50,866 bases of DNA from Pseudomonadota bacterium (lineage in GTDB: Bacteria; Pseudomonadota; Gammaproteobacteria; Burkholderiales; Burkholderiaceae_E). The stretch lies in contig JAKOZZ010000039.1 in assembly GCA_029779755.1 (NCBI GenBank), forward strand, positions 1 to 50,866. The letters run 5' to 3'. The stretch's first letter is position 1; each line of letters opens with the position of its first letter. The notes under the pieces are model-generated. The model saw nothing but the letters and a program-made list of their open reading frames with translations. It was not told the origin of the DNA and made no database searches. This document shows positions 18,871-28,297 of this stretch, in pieces. Made by a program: the position numbers and the translations under genes.

Positions 18871-20181
18871 ATGACGCAACGTCCCCTGATCCACACGCTG
18901 GACGCCACCGCGGCCGATTTTCCGGCGCGGCTGTCGGCCCTGATCGCCTACGAGCCGGCGCAGGATGCGTCGATCGAGAAGGTCGTGGCCGACATCCTGG
19001 CCGACGTGCGCCGCCGTGGCGACGACGCGGTGATCGAGTACACGAACCGGTTCGACCGCCGCCGCGTCGCCGCGGCCGCCGAGCTGGAGCTGCCCGCGTC
19101 GGCGCTGCGCGCGGCGGTCGACGGGCTGCCCGACGGACAGCGCACCGCGCTGGAGGCCGCGGCGCAGCGCGTGCGCGACTATCACCAGCACCAGAAGGCG
19201 TCGTCGTGGTCCTTCGTCGACGCCGACGGCAACCGCCTGGGGCAGAAGATCACCCCGCTCGACCGGGTGGGCCTGTACGTGCCGGGCGGCAAGGCGGCGT
19301 ATCCGTCGTCGGTGCTGATGAACGCGATTCCGGCCAAGGTCGCCGGCGTGCCCGAGCTGATCATGGTCGTGCCCACGCCGGACGACGTGCGCAACCCGAT
19401 GGTGCTGGCGGCCGCCGCCATCGCCGGGGTCGACCGGGTGTTCACGATCGGCGGCGCGCAGGCGGTCGGAGCGCTCGCCTACGGCACCGCCACCGTGCCG
19501 CGTGTCGACAAGGTCGTCGGACCGGGCAACGCCTACGTGGCCGAGGCCAAGCGGCGGGTGTTCGGTGTCGTCGGCATCGACATGATCGCCGGTCCCAGCG
19601 AGATCCTGATCCTGTGCGACGGCAGCACCGACCCGGACTGGATCGCGATGGACCTCTTCTCGCAGGCCGAGCACGACGAGATGGCCCAGGCCATCCTGCT
19701 GTGTCCCGACGCCGCGTTCATCGACCGGGTGCACGCGTCGATCGCCCGGCTGCTGCCGCAGATGCCCCGGCAGGCGGTGATCGCGCGCTCGCTGTCCGAC
19801 CGGGGTGCGCTGATCCGGGTGCGCGACATGGCGCACGCCTGCGACATCGCCAACGAGATCGCCGCCGAGCACGTCGAGATCTCGGCGCGCGACCCGCAGG
19901 AGTGGGCCGACCGGATCCGTCACGCCGGGGCGCTGTTCCTCGGGCCCTACGCGTCGGAGTCGCTGGGCGACTACTGCGCCGGCCCCAACCACGTGCTGCC
20001 GACGATGCGCACGGCGCGCTTCTCGTCGCCGCTGGGCGTCTACGACTTCCAGAAGCGCAGCAGCATGATCGAGGTGTCGCGCGCCGGGGCGCAGGTGCTG
20101 GGGCGCGTGGCCTCGACGCTGGCGCATGGCGAAGGCTTGCAGGCGCACGCCCGCAGCGCCGAGTTCCGGCTGGATCCGTGA
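18871..20181 (+). CDS. hisD: Histidinol dehydrogenase HisD
   Basis: A 436-residue zinc enzyme that oxidises L-histidinol to histidine in two NAD-dependent steps. Family segments include [37 protein letters not shown] and [10 protein letters not shown]. The catalytic Glu-His pair lies in AAEHVEI. The length is normal. Its TGA overlaps the GTG start of hisC (GTGA). Confidence 0.97.
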   Translation: MTQRPLIHTLDATAADFPARLSALIAYEPAQDASIEKVVADILADVRRRGDDAVIEYTNRFDRRRVAAAAELELPASALRAAVDGLPDGQRTALEAAAQRVRDYHQHQKASSWSFVDADGNRLGQKITPLDRVGLYVPGGKAAYPSSVLMNAIPAKVAGVPELIMVVPTPDDVRNPMVLAAAAIAGVDRVFTIGGAQAVGALAYGTATVPRVDKVVGPGNAYVAEAKRRVFGVVGIDMIAGPSEILILCDGSTDPDWIAMDLFSQAEHDEMAQAILLCPDAAFIDRVHASIARLLPQMPRQAVIARSLSDRGALIRVRDMAHACDIANEIAAEHVEISARDPQEWADRIRHAGALFLGPYASESLGDYCAGPNHVLPTMRTARFSSPLGVYDFQKRSSMIEVSRAGAQVLGRVASTLAHGEGLQAHARSAEFRLDP

Positions 20182-21431
20182 GCGCCGCCGGCCCCGCCGG
20201 CCCGCAGGGTTCGGCCGCGAGGGTGTCGGCGCCGGAAGCATCGGCGCCAGGCGCATCGGCAGCCGCTGCATCGGCACCGAACGCATCGGCACCCAACGCG
20301 CGGGTCGCGCGGGTGCTGCGCGCCGACGTGCTGGCCATGTCGGCCTATCACGTGCCCGCGGCCGACGGGTTCGTGAAGCTCGACGCGATGGAGAACCCGT
20401 ACCCGCTGCCCGATGCGCTGCGCGATGCGTTCGCCCGGCGCCTGGCCGCCGTGCCCCTCAACCGCTATCCGGTGCCCGACTACGCGGCGCTGAAGGCGGC
20501 GATCCGCGACCGGTTCGGCGTGCCTGCGGCCTGCGGGCTGATCCTGGGCAACGGATCCGACGAGCTGATCTCCCTGCTGTCGGTGGCCACGGCGCGGCCG
20601 GGCGCGGTCGTGCTCTCGGCCTGGCCGTCGTTCGTGATGTACCAGGTGTCGGCGCAGCTGGCGGGCAGCCGCTTCGTCGGCGTGCCGCTCGCCCCCGGGT
20701 TCGGCCTGGACCGCGCGGCGATGCTCGCCGCGATCGAACGCGAGGCCCCTGCGCTCGTCTACCTGTCCTACCCCAACAACCCCACCGGTGCCTGCTTCGA
20801 CGACGGGGTGATCCGCGACATCCTCGCCGCCGCCCCCGGACTGGTCGTGATCGACGAGGCCTACCAGCCGTTCGCGCCGCGCACCTGGATGCCGGCGCTG
20901 GAGCGTCATCCCGACCTGCTGGTGATGCGCACCGTGTCGAAGCTGGGCCTGGCGGGCCTGCGCCTGGGCTTCATGGCCGGGGCGCCGGACTGGATCGGAC
21001 AGCTCGACAAGGTGCGGCCGCCCTACAACGTGAACGTGCTGACCGAGGCCGCCGCGCTGTTCGCGCTCGAGCATCACGCGGTGTTCGACGCCCAGGCCGC
21101 CGCGATCCGCGCCGAGCGCGCGGTGCTCGCCGATCGGCTGGCGCGCCTGCCCGGGGTGGAGGTGTTCGCGTCCGACGCCAATTTCCTGCTGCTCCGCGTG
21201 CCGCAGGCCCCGGCCGTCTGGCAGGCGCTGCGGGATCGGCGCGTCCTCGTCAAGGACGTCGGTAGAATGCATGCTTCCCTGCACGACTGCCTGCGCATCA
21301 CCGTCGGCGCCCCGCAGGAAAACGCGACCCTGCTCGCGGCGCTGGACGAGATCCTCGTGCAGCGCCCGGGGGGGTCTCCGCCTGAGGGGCCCAGGCCCGG
21401 ATCCGACGGCGCACACCCGACCACCCCATGA
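20178..21431 (+). CDS. hisC: Histidinol-phosphate aminotransferase HisC
   Basis: A 417-residue PLP aminotransferase of fold type I. PLP-binding Lys255 lies in [15 protein letters not shown], and [13 protein letters not shown] is the substrate/PLP loop. The conserved part begins near [16 protein letters not shown] (about residue 46), so the enzyme has an unusual N-terminal extension built from a Ser-Ala-Pro-rich pentapeptide repeat. The start could be the coupled GTG at 20178 or a GTG at 20223, at the first repeat. Its stop overlaps the hisB ATG (ATGA). Confidence 0.94.
   Translation: MSAAGPAGPQGSAARVSAPEASAPGASAAAASAPNASAPNARVARVLRADVLAMSAYHVPAADGFVKLDAMENPYPLPDALRDAFARRLAAVPLNRYPVPDYAALKAAIRDRFGVPAACGLILGNGSDELISLLSVATARPGAVVLSAWPSFVMYQVSAQLAGSRFVGVPLAPGFGLDRAAMLAAIEREAPALVYLSYPNNPTGACFDDGVIRDILAAAPGLVVIDEAYQPFAPRTWMPALERHPDLLVMRTVSKLGLAGLRLGFMAGAPDWIGQLDKVRPPYNVNVLTEAAALFALEHHAVFDAQAAAIRAERAVLADRLARLPGVEVFASDANFLLLRVPQAPAVWQALRDRRVLVKDVGRMHASLHDCLRITVGAPQENATLLAALDEILVQRPGGSPPEGPRPGSDGAHPTTP
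20223..20297 (+). repeat. Five 15-bp tandem units in the 5' end of hisC
   Basis: Five consecutive 15-bp units begin at 20223, 20238, 20253, 20268 and 20283. The last four start GCATCGGC; the last two differ at one base. They encode [20 protein letters not shown] and ASAPN. The unit is a multiple of three, so a change in copy number would keep hisC in frame. Confidence 0.85.
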
Positions 21432-22021
21432 CCAAGCGAAGCGCTGAAATCGTCCGCAACACCGCCGAGACCCGCATCCGGGTCCGCATCGACCTCGACG
21501 GCACCGGCCAGCGCCGGCTCGAGTCCGGCGTGCCCTTCCTCGACCACATGCTCGACCAGATCGCCCGCCACGGGCTGGTCGACCTCGAGGTCGAGGCGCA
21601 GGGCGACCTGCACATCGACGCGCACCACACCGTCGAGGACATCGGCATCACGCTCGGCCAGGCCTTCGCCCGCGCCGTCGGCGACAAGTCCGGCATCCGC
21701 CGCTACGGCCACGCCTACGTGCCGCTCGACGAGGCGCTGTCGCGCGTGGTCGTCGACCTCTCCGGCCGGCCCGGGCTCGAATGGCACGTGCCGTTCACGC
21801 GCGCGATGATCGGCGCGTTCGACGTCGACCTCGCGCACGAGTTCTTCCAGGGCTTCGTCAACCACGCGCTCGTCACGCTGCACGTCGACAACCTGCGCGG
21901 CGTCAACGCGCACCATCAATGCGAGACCGTGTTCAAGGCCTTCGCCCGCGCGCTGCGCATGGCGGTCGAGCCCGACGACCGGCTCGGCGGGCGCATCCCG
22001 TCCACCAAGGAAGCGCTCTGA
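21428..22021 (+). CDS. hisB: Imidazoleglycerol-phosphate dehydratase HisB
   Basis: A 197-residue monofunctional dehydratase without the N-terminal phosphatase domain of the E. coli fusion. Metal-binding His-rich motifs are present: [15 protein letters not shown] and GVNAHHQCE near the C-terminus, with [13 protein letters not shown] earlier. It converts IGP to imidazole-acetol phosphate. Because it is monofunctional, histidinol-phosphate phosphatase must be encoded elsewhere. It is coupled to hisC and lies 43 bp before hisH. Confidence 0.97.
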   Translation: MTKRSAEIVRNTAETRIRVRIDLDGTGQRRLESGVPFLDHMLDQIARHGLVDLEVEAQGDLHIDAHHTVEDIGITLGQAFARAVGDKSGIRRYGHAYVPLDEALSRVVVDLSGRPGLEWHVPFTRAMIGAFDVDLAHEFFQGFVNHALVTLHVDNLRGVNAHHQCETVFKAFARALRMAVEPDDRLGGRIPSTKEAL

Positions 22022-22064
22022 GCGTGTCGTCGTCGTTCGCGTTTCCCAACCAGACGGAGTCCCG

Positions 22065-22703
22065 ATGACAACGATTGCGGTGGTCGACTACGGCATGGGC
22101 AATCTGCGCTCGGTGGCGAAGGCCCTCGAGCACGTCGCGCCGAAGGCCCGCGTGATCGTCACCGGCGTGCCGCAGGAGATCGATGCCGCCGACCGCGTGG
22201 TGTTCCCCGGACAGGGGGCGATGCCCGACTGCATGCGCCATCTCGACGCGTCCGGACTGCGTGCGTCGGTGCTGCGCGCGGCCGCCACCAAGCCGCTGTT
22301 CGGCGTGTGCGTGGGCGAGCAGATGCTGTTCGATCACAGTGCCGAGGGCGACACCGACGGCCTGCACGTGCTGCCGGGCGACGTGGTGCGCTTCGACGAC
22401 GCGCGGATGCGCCTGCCCGACGGCGCGCGCCTGAAGGTGCCGCACATGGGCTGGAACCGCGTGCGGCAGGTGCGCGCGCATCCGCTGTGGAACGGGGTCG
22501 CCGACGGCGCGTATTTCTACTTCGTGCACAGTTTCTATGCGGTCCCCGCGCGCGAGGACCTGACCGTGGGTGTCAGCGACCACGGCCTCGCCTTTACCTG
22601 TGCGGTAGCGAGGGATAATATCTTCGCGACCCAGTTCCACCCCGAGAAGAGCGCGGCCAGCGGGCTGCGTCTTTACGAGAATTTCGTCAACTGGAAGCCC
22701 TAG
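22065..22703 (+). CDS. hisH: Imidazole glycerol phosphate synthase glutaminase subunit HisH
   Basis: A 212-residue class I glutamine amidotransferase. The nucleophile is Cys82 in GVCVGEQML, and the His-Glu pair lies in TQFHPEKS near the C-terminus. It supplies ammonia to HisF through a channel. A short gap of 38 bp leads to hisA. The order hisB-hisH-hisA-hisF is standard. Confidence 0.97.
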   Translation: MTTIAVVDYGMGNLRSVAKALEHVAPKARVIVTGVPQEIDAADRVVFPGQGAMPDCMRHLDASGLRASVLRAAATKPLFGVCVGEQMLFDHSAEGDTDGLHVLPGDVVRFDDARMRLPDGARLKVPHMGWNRVRQVRAHPLWNGVADGAYFYFVHSFYAVPAREDLTVGVSDHGLAFTCAVARDNIFATQFHPEKSAASGLRLYENFVNWKP

Positions 22704-22741
22704 GACCTCGTCACGGGTCCGGTTCCTCTCCCGGTACCGCC

Positions 22742-23488
22742 ATGCTGTTGATTCCCGCCATCGACCTGAAGGACGGCCGCTGTGTCCGTCTGCGCCAGGG
22801 TGACATGAACGATGCCACCGTCTTCTCCGAGGATCCGGCCGCCGTCGCGGCGCACTGGCTGAGCCTCGGCGCCCGGCGCCTGCATCTGGTCGACCTGAAC
22901 GGCGCCGTTGCCGGTCGTCCGAAGAACGAGTCCGCCATCAAGAGCATCGTTGCGGCGCTGGGCGGGCGGATCCCCATCCAGCTCGGCGGCGGCATCCGCG
23001 ACCTCGACACCATCGAGCGCTACCTCGACGACGGCATCGACTACGTGATCATCGGCACGGCCGCCGTCAAGAATCCGGGCTTCCTGCACGACGCCTGCGG
23101 CGCGTTCCCCGGGCAGGTGATCGTCGGGCTCGACGCCAAGGACGGCAAGGTCGCCACCGACGGCTGGAGCAAGCTCACCGGCCACGACGTGCTCGACCTG
23201 GCCAAGAAGTTCGAAGGCTACGGGGTCGAGGCGATCGTCTACACCGACATCGGCCGCGACGGCATGCTCACCGGCGTCAACATCGAGGCCACCGTGCGGC
23301 TGGCGCGCGCGCTGCGCATCCCGGTGATCGCGTCCGGCGGCGTCGGCTCGATCGACGACATCGTGCGGCTGTGCGAGGTCGAATCCGAAGGGGTCTCGGG
23401 CACCATCCTCGGGCGTGCGCTCTACGAGGGCAAGCTCGATTTCGCGCAGGCCCAGGCACGCGCCGACGATCTGAACGGCCCGGGCTGA
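22742..23488 (+). CDS. hisA: ProFAR isomerase HisA
   Basis: A 248-residue (beta-alpha)8 barrel enzyme that catalyses the Amadori isomerisation of ProFAR to PRFAR. The first strand [16 protein letters not shown] carries the catalytic Asp, the second catalytic region is [14 protein letters not shown], and phosphate is bound by [12 protein letters not shown]. It lies between hisH and hisF, with a 70-bp gap before hisF. Confidence 0.97.
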   Translation: MLLIPAIDLKDGRCVRLRQGDMNDATVFSEDPAAVAAHWLSLGARRLHLVDLNGAVAGRPKNESAIKSIVAALGGRIPIQLGGGIRDLDTIERYLDDGIDYVIIGTAAVKNPGFLHDACGAFPGQVIVGLDAKDGKVATDGWSKLTGHDVLDLAKKFEGYGVEAIVYTDIGRDGMLTGVNIEATVRLARALRIPVIASGGVGSIDDIVRLCEVESEGVSGTILGRALYEGKLDFAQAQARADDLNGPG

Positions 23489-23558
23489 CGCGCGCGCCGT
23501 CCGGCCGCCCCAGGCACCGGAGGGCCGCATCGCCGGGTCGACACCACGGGATTCCCAC

Positions 23559-24320
23559 GTGCTGACCAAACGCATCATCCCCTGCCTCGACGTCACCGCC
23601 GGGCGGGTCGTCAAGGGCGTCAACTTCGTCGAACTGCGCGACGCCGGCGATCCGGTCGAGATCGCCCGCCGCTACGACGACCAGGGCGCGGACGAACTCA
23701 CCTTCCTCGACATCACCGCGTCCAGCGACCAGCGCGACATCATCCTGCACGTGATCGAGGCAGTGGCCGACCAGGTCTTCATCCCGCTGACGGTCGGCGG
23801 CGGCGTGCGCGCGGTGGCCGACGTGCGCCGCCTGCTGAACGCCGGCGCCGACAAGGTGTCGATCAACACTGCGGCGATCCAGAACCCGCGGCTGGTGGCC
23901 GAGGCGTCCGGCTACTTCGGCGCGCAGTGCATCGTCGTCGCCATCGACGCGAAGTCGGTGGCGCCCGGGCGCTGGGAGGTGTTCACCCACGGCGGGCGCA
24001 ACGCCACCGGCCTGGACGCCATCGCATGGGCGCGTGAAGTCGAGCGCCTGGGCGCCGGCGAGATCCTCCTCACCAGCATGGACCGTGACGGCACGCGGCA
24101 GGGGTTCGACCTGCCGCTGACGCGTGCGATCGCCGATGCCGTCGGCATCCCGGTGATCGCGTCCGGCGGCGTCGGCAACCTCCAGCACCTGGCCGACGGC
24201 GTCAGCCAGGGACGTGCGGATGCCGTGCTGGCGGCCAGCATCTTCCATTTCGGCGAATACACCGTGCGTCAGGCCAAGCAGTTCATGGCCGACCAGGGCA
24301 TTCCCGTTCGACTGGACTGA
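23559..24320 (+). CDS. hisF: Imidazole glycerol phosphate synthase cyclase subunit HisF
   Basis: A 253-residue (beta-alpha)8 barrel that pairs with HisH and produces IGP and AICAR. Catalytic Asp11 is in [19 protein letters not shown], and the second Asp is in the VVAIDAKS strand. Phosphate-binding VIASGGVGN closes the barrel. Translation starts at GTG. hisI begins 4 bp after its stop. Confidence 0.97.
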   Translation: MLTKRIIPCLDVTAGRVVKGVNFVELRDAGDPVEIARRYDDQGADELTFLDITASSDQRDIILHVIEAVADQVFIPLTVGGGVRAVADVRRLLNAGADKVSINTAAIQNPRLVAEASGYFGAQCIVVAIDAKSVAPGRWEVFTHGGRNATGLDAIAWAREVERLGAGEILLTSMDRDGTRQGFDLPLTRAIADAVGIPVIASGGVGNLQHLADGVSQGRADAVLAASIFHFGEYTVRQAKQFMADQGIPVRLD

Positions 24321-24324
24321 CGTC

Positions 24325-24774
24325 ATGTCCGAGAACACACCGGCGCCCGGCGTCGCGCCGACGCCCGCGACGGAACCGACCAGCAACCTCGACCGCCAGT
24401 GGCTGGAGTCGGTGCGCTGGGACGCCAACGGCCTGGTGACCGCGATCGCGCAGGAGGTCGGCAGCCAGCGCATCCTGATGGTCGCGTGGATGAACCGCGA
24501 CGCCTTGGCCGAGACGGCCGCCACCGGCCGTGCGGTGTACTGGTCGCGCTCGCGCGGGCGCCTGTGGCGCAAGGGCGAGGAGTCGGGCCACGTGCAGCGG
24601 GTGCGCGAGATCCGGCTCGACTGTGATGGCGATGCGGTGCTGCTGTCGGTCGAGCAGGGCGGCGGCATCGCCTGCCACACCGGACGGCATTCCTGCTTCT
24701 TCAGCACCCTGGTCGACGGTCGCTGGGTGGTCGTCGACCCGGTGCTGCGCGACCCCGAATCGATCTACAAGTAG
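24325..24774 (+). CDS. hisI: Phosphoribosyl-AMP cyclohydrolase HisI
   Basis: A 149-residue monofunctional cyclohydrolase. Metal-binding motifs are [10 protein letters not shown] and [14 protein letters not shown], and the family core begins near [20 protein letters not shown]. It opens the purine ring of PR-AMP. About 18 residues at the N-terminus ([15 protein letters not shown]) look like an unstructured extension. HisE follows 8 bp later as a separate protein, unlike the HisIE fusion of enterobacteria. Confidence 0.96.
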   Translation: MSENTPAPGVAPTPATEPTSNLDRQWLESVRWDANGLVTAIAQEVGSQRILMVAWMNRDALAETAATGRAVYWSRSRGRLWRKGEESGHVQRVREIRLDCDGDAVLLSVEQGGGIACHTGRHSCFFSTLVDGRWVVVDPVLRDPESIYK

Positions 24775-24782
24775 GAGCGGAC

Positions 24783-25109
24783 ATGTCCGGCAGTCAGGAT
24801 GCCCTCGAGCGGCTCGCCGCCGTGCTCGAATCGCGCCGCGGGGGCGACCCCGACGCGTCGTACGTCGCGCGACTGTTCGCGCGCGCGCCCGATGCGATCC
24901 TCAAGAAGATCGGCGAGGAGGCCACCGAGACCGTGATGGCGGCCAAGGATGGCGACCGTGCGCGCATCGTCTCCGAGACCGCCGACCTCTGGTTCCACTG
25001 CCTGGTGATGCTGGCCCACTACGGGCTGAAGCCGGGCGACGTCATCGCCGAACTCGAACGGCGCGAAGGGGTCTCCGGCCTGGCCGAGAAGGCCGCACGC
25101 AGGAGCTGA
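24783..25109 (+). CDS. hisE: Phosphoribosyl-ATP pyrophosphatase HisE
   Basis: A 108-residue all-alpha MazG-like pyrophosphohydrolase that turns PR-ATP into PR-AMP. The [18 protein letters not shown] and [13 protein letters not shown] segments hold the acidic metal-binding residues. It completes the full his pathway gene set in this cluster except hisZ and a histidinol-phosphatase. The HIT gene starts 2 bp after its stop. Confidence 0.96.
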   Translation: MSGSQDALERLAAVLESRRGGDPDASYVARLFARAPDAILKKIGEEATETVMAAKDGDRARIVSETADLWFHCLVMLAHYGLKPGDVIAELERREGVSGLAEKAARRS

Positions 25110-25111
25110 CC

Positions 25112-25474
25112 ATGACCACGCATGCCGATTGCATCTTCTGCCGCATCGCACGCGGCGAAATCCCGTCCCGCAAGGTCTACGAGGACGACGAGCTGATGGC
25201 GTTCCACGACATCCAGCCGTCGGCACCGGTGCACTTCCTCGTGATTCCCAAGGTGCACGTCGAGAATCTCTACGATGCCGACCTGCAGCACCAGCAGGTG
25301 CTCGGCCGCATGATGGGCATGATCGGAACGCTGGCGCGCGAGCAGGGGCTCGACGACGGCTTCCGCGTGGTCGTCAACACCGGACGGGTGGGCAGACAGG
25401 AGGTGTATCATCTGCACCTCCACGTTCTCGGCGGGCCGGATCCGCTCGGTTCCGGCATGCCCCGCAGGCAATAG
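25112..25474 (+). CDS. HIT family nucleotide-binding protein (HinT-like)
   Basis: A 120-residue histidine-triad protein. The zinc/fold segment [14 protein letters not shown] is at the N-terminus and the active-site triad HLHLHVLGG near the C-terminus. It resembles HinT, a purine nucleoside phosphoramidase. Its position directly after hisE and before tatA is common in Betaproteobacteria. It is probably part of the same transcript. Confidence 0.94.
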   Translation: MTTHADCIFCRIARGEIPSRKVYEDDELMAFHDIQPSAPVHFLVIPKVHVENLYDADLQHQQVLGRMMGMIGTLAREQGLDDGFRVVVNTGRVGRQEVYHLHLHVLGGPDPLGSGMPRRQ

Positions 25475-25515
25475 TCGTTCCCGTCACCGCCGGAACCCGC
25501 ATTCAGGAGTCGATC

Positions 25516-25728
25516 ATGGGATCGTTGAGCATCTGGCACTGGCTGATCGTTCTGGTCATCATCATGTTGGTGTTCGGCACGAAGAAGCTGCGCAACATCG
25601 GGTCCGACCTCGGTGGCGCGGTCAAGGGCTTCAAGGAAGGCGTGAAGGAAGGCGCCTCCGACAAGGTCGCGGGCGATGCGCCGGCGTCCGGCAAGACCAT
25701 CGACGTGGAAGCCCGGGAAAAGTCCTGA
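25516..25728 (+). CDS. tatA: Sec-independent translocase subunit TatA
   Basis: A 70-residue TatA: a short hydrophobic N-terminal helix ([14 protein letters not shown]) followed by the FGTKKL hinge and an amphipathic helix ([18 protein letters not shown]). TatA oligomers form the size-adapting part of the twin-arginine translocase. AGGAG at 25505-25509 gives a good ribosome site for the ATG. A 10-bp hairpin in the gap after it may lower read-through into tatB. Confidence 0.96.
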   Translation: MGSLSIWHWLIVLVIIMLVFGTKKLRNIGSDLGGAVKGFKEGVKEGASDKVAGDAPASGKTIDVEAREKS

Positions 25729-25755
25729 TCCCTTCACGCACGTGCGCCCGACCCA

Positions 25756-25781
25756 GCGAGCGGCCTTCCCGGGCCGCTCGC
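25756..25781 (+). terminator. 10-bp perfect hairpin between tatA and tatB
   Basis: GCGAGCGGCC (25756-25765) pairs perfectly with GGCCGCTCGC (25772-25781) around a 6-nt loop, 27 bp after the tatA stop. It is followed by AGCATTTGT, only a weak T-run. It may act as a partial terminator or 3' stabiliser that raises tatA above tatBC; this is inference. Confidence 0.5.
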
Positions 25782-25828
25782 AGCATTTGTAGGGCCTGCA
25801 TCGACTCCCTCCCTGCTGGACTCCGATC

Positions 25829-26254
25829 GTGTTCGATCTCGGCTTCTCGGAACTGTTGCTGATCGCCGTCGTGGCGCTGGTCGTGCTCGGCCCCGAGCGC
25901 CTGCCCAAGGTGGCGCGCCAGGCGGGCGCCTGGATGGGCAAGCTGCAGCGCTACGTCGCCGACGTGAAGTCCGACATCAACCGGCAGATGGAACTCGACG
26001 AGCTGCGCAAGCTCCAGTCGCAGGTGAAGGAGGCCGCGTCCAGCCTCGAGAGCTCGATCCAGTCCACGGTGTCCGAGACCCAGGCGCAGTTCGACGCCCT
26101 GTCCTCCGACGTGGCCTCGAGCGGCACGTCGACCACCCCTTCCACCGACTGGGACAAGATCTACGCGGTGCGTCGCGCACGCGACCGCATCCGCGAACGT
26201 CGGGTCGAGCGCGCGCGCGCGCTCGGCCAGAAGCTGCCCAAGCGCAGGCGCTGA
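25829..26254 (+). CDS. tatB: Sec-independent translocase subunit TatB
   Basis: A 141-residue TatB. The N-terminal membrane helix FDLGFSELLLIAVVALVVLGPERLP has the Glu and the GPERLP hinge that distinguish TatB from TatA. An amphipathic helix and a long charged tail follow. It forms the signal-peptide receptor with TatC. Translation begins at GTG. Confidence 0.95.
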   Translation: MFDLGFSELLLIAVVALVVLGPERLPKVARQAGAWMGKLQRYVADVKSDINRQMELDELRKLQSQVKEAASSLESSIQSTVSETQAQFDALSSDVASSGTSTTPSTDWDKIYAVRRARDRIRERRVERARALGQKLPKRRR

Positions 26255-26306
26255 CGATGACCCACCGTTTCCCCCATACCGCTGCTGACCAGGACGGGCC
26301 GACGCG

Positions 26307-27071
26307 ATGAGCCAGGAGGAAAGCTTCCTCTCGCACCTGGTCGAACTGCGCGACCGGCTGATCAAGTCGCTGCTGGTCGTGCTGGCGCTGTTCTTCGTCT
26401 GCTTCTACTTCTCCGGCGAGATCATGCGGTTCCTGTCGCAGCCCCTGTACCAGGTGCTGCCCGAGGGCACCCGTCCGATCTTCACCGACCAGGCGGGCGC
26501 GTTCTTCACGCTGACGAAGGTGGCGTTCCTCACCGCGCTGCTGCTGTCGCTGCCCTGGGTGCTGTACCAGGCCTGGGCGTTCGTCGCGCCCGGGCTCTAC
26601 GAGCACGAACGCAAGTTCGCGCTGCCGCTGATCGTGTCGAGCGTGTTCTTCCTCGTGCTGGGGATCGCGTTCGCCTACGTGTTCGTGCTGCCGGCCGCGT
26701 ACCGGTTCTTCTTCGCGTTCGCCTCGCAGACCGGCGCCGACGTGATGCAGGACCTCCAGAAGTACTGGGACTTCACGCTCGCGATCTTCTTCGGCTTCGG
26801 GCTCACCTTCGAGGTGCCGGTGGTCGAGATGCTGCTGGTCAAGCTCGGCATGGTCACCACGCAGCAGCTGCGCGAGGCGCGCCGCTACGTGATCGTGGGC
26901 GCGTTCGTCGTGGCGGCGGTGCTCACCCCGCCCGACGTGCTGTCGCAGTTCATGCTGGCCGTGCCGCTGTGCCTGCTCTACGAGCTGGGCATTTTCCTGG
27001 CCGGCTTCATCAAGGCGCGCAGTCGCGCGCCCGACGCCGAGCCCGACGAGCCCGCCACGCCCGCCGGCTGA
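26307..27071 (+). CDS. tatC: Sec-independent translocase subunit TatC
   Basis: A 254-residue six-helix membrane protein. The conserved FLSHLVELRDRLIKSLL cytoplasmic N-terminus binds the twin-arginine motif. The LPWVLYQAWAFVAPGLYEHE segment and ALLTPPDVLSQ-type loop (here AAVLTPPDVLSQ) are family hallmarks. It ends the long plus-strand block. The stop lies exactly 28 bp from the stop of the convergent degS-like gene, within a 28-bp duplication. Confidence 0.97.
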   Translation: MSQEESFLSHLVELRDRLIKSLLVVLALFFVCFYFSGEIMRFLSQPLYQVLPEGTRPIFTDQAGAFFTLTKVAFLTALLLSLPWVLYQAWAFVAPGLYEHERKFALPLIVSSVFFLVLGIAFAYVFVLPAAYRFFFAFASQTGADVMQDLQKYWDFTLAIFFGFGLTFEVPVVEMLLVKLGMVTTQQLREARRYVIVGAFVVAAVLTPPDVLSQFMLAVPLCLLYELGIFLAGFIKARSRAPDAEPDEPATPAG

Positions 27072-27108
27072 TCACTCTCCCGCCACGCCAGCCGGCCGAT
27101 CACTCCTG
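27053..27108. repeat. 28-bp tandem duplication across the tatC/degS stop codons
   Basis: Units 27053-27080 and 27081-27108 match except at two positions in the first 25 bases and at the last three bases. Unit 1 holds the tatC TGA followed at once by TCA. Unit 2 holds the TCA that is the stop of the convergent protease gene, with the tatC-type TGA changed to CGA. The gap between the two stops equals the unit length. Confidence 0.8.
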
Positions 27109-28266
27109 CTGCCCCGCGCGGGGGCGCTTGCCGACGGTGATCTCGATCTCGAGTTCCTTGCCGTCGCGCACCAGTCCGAAGCGCGCCGGCGCGCCCGGGC
27201 TGAGCTGCGCGATCAGGTTCAGCATCATCGCCGTGTTCGCCACGGGCTTGCCGCCGACGCGCACCAGGATGTCGCCCACCTTCACCCCCGCCTTGTCGGC
27301 CGGGCCGCCGCGCACGACCCCGGCGATGATCGCGCCTTCCTTGCGCGGCAGCTTGAAGGCATCGGCCAGTTCGGGGGTGAGGTCCTGGGGTTCGACGCCG
27401 ATGTAGCCGCGCGTGACGCTGCCGTTGGCGACGATCTGGTCGATCACCTGCCGCGCCGTCGACACCGGAATCGCGAATCCGATGCCCAGCGAGCCGCCGC
27501 TGCGCGAATAGATTGCGGTGTTGATGCCCAGCAGGCGGCCCTCGGAGTCGACCAGCGCACCGCCCGAATTCCCCGGGTTGATCGCGGCGTCGGTCTGGAT
27601 GAAGTTCTCGAACGTGTTGATGCCGAGCTGGTTGCGTCCGAGCGCGCTGACGATGCCCATGGTGACGGTCTGGCCCACGCCGAACGGATTGCCGATGGCG
27701 AGCACCACGTCACCGATCCGGGCGCTCTCGGAGTCGCCGAAGGTGATCGCAGCCGCCGCCGTGAGGTCGGCGCGCAGCACGGCGAGATCGGTTTCCGGAT
27801 CGCTGCCCACCACCTTCGCGCGGGCCCGCTTGCCGTCGGGCATCAGCACTTCGATCTCGTCGGCCGACTCGATCACGTGATGATTCGTGACCACGAGGCC
27901 GTCGGTGGATACGATCACGCCTGATCCCAGACTGGAGGTCTGGCGGCGCTGCGAGAACTGATCGCCGAAGAAGCGGCGGAAGAGCGGATCGTTGAGCAGA
28001 GGATGGTCGCGCGGCATGCGCGATTCCTTCGTCGTGTAGATGTTCACGACGGAGGGCGTCGCGCGCTGGGCCGCGGCGCTGTACGACGCGGGGGCTGCAC
28101 CGCCGCCGTCGCGGGCTGCCGGCGCGGGCGGCGGCGGGGGCAGGGCCGTGTCGGGCCGGGACAGCCGCTGCGGCAGCCAGTCGGGGCGCAGGGTGGCGGT
28201 GACGAACAGGGCTGCCAGCACGACGGTGACGGCCTGAGCAAAGGTCAGCCAGAGTTTTCGGAGCAT
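27100..28266 (-). CDS. DegS-like trypsin-family periplasmic serine protease, single PDZ
   Basis: A 388-residue S1C protease. One N-terminal membrane helix (about residues 9-26) anchors it, and a Pro/Ala-rich linker follows. The catalytic triad is His130 in VVTNHHVIES, Asp160 in ETDLAVL and Ser234 in NPGNSGGALVD. One PDZ domain (from YIGVEPQDLTPELADAF) makes it DegS/AlgW-like rather than DegP/DegQ, which have two. DegS-type enzymes cut anti-sigma factors in envelope stress; no rseA homologue is visible here to confirm that role. Annotated in many genomes as a Do-like or HhoA-type endopeptidase. Confidence 0.9.
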   Translation of the reverse strand: MLRKLWLTFAQAVTVVLAALFVTATLRPDWLPQRLSRPDTALPPPPPAPAARDGGGAAPASYSAAAQRATPSVVNIYTTKESRMPRDHPLLNDPLFRRFFGDQFSQRRQTSSLGSGVIVSTDGLVVTNHHVIESADEIEVLMPDGKRARAKVVGSDPETDLAVLRADLTAAAAITFGDSESARIGDVVLAIGNPFGVGQTVTMGIVSALGRNQLGINTFENFIQTDAAINPGNSGGALVDSEGRLLGINTAIYSRSGGSLGIGFAIPVSTARQVIDQIVANGSVTRGYIGVEPQDLTPELADAFKLPRKEGAIIAGVVRGGPADKAGVKVGDILVRVGGKPVANTAMMLNLIAQLSPGAPARFGLVRDGKELEIEITVGKRPRAGQQE

Positions 28267-28297
28267 GGGCGGCGAACGTGGAGACGGGGGAGCGGCG

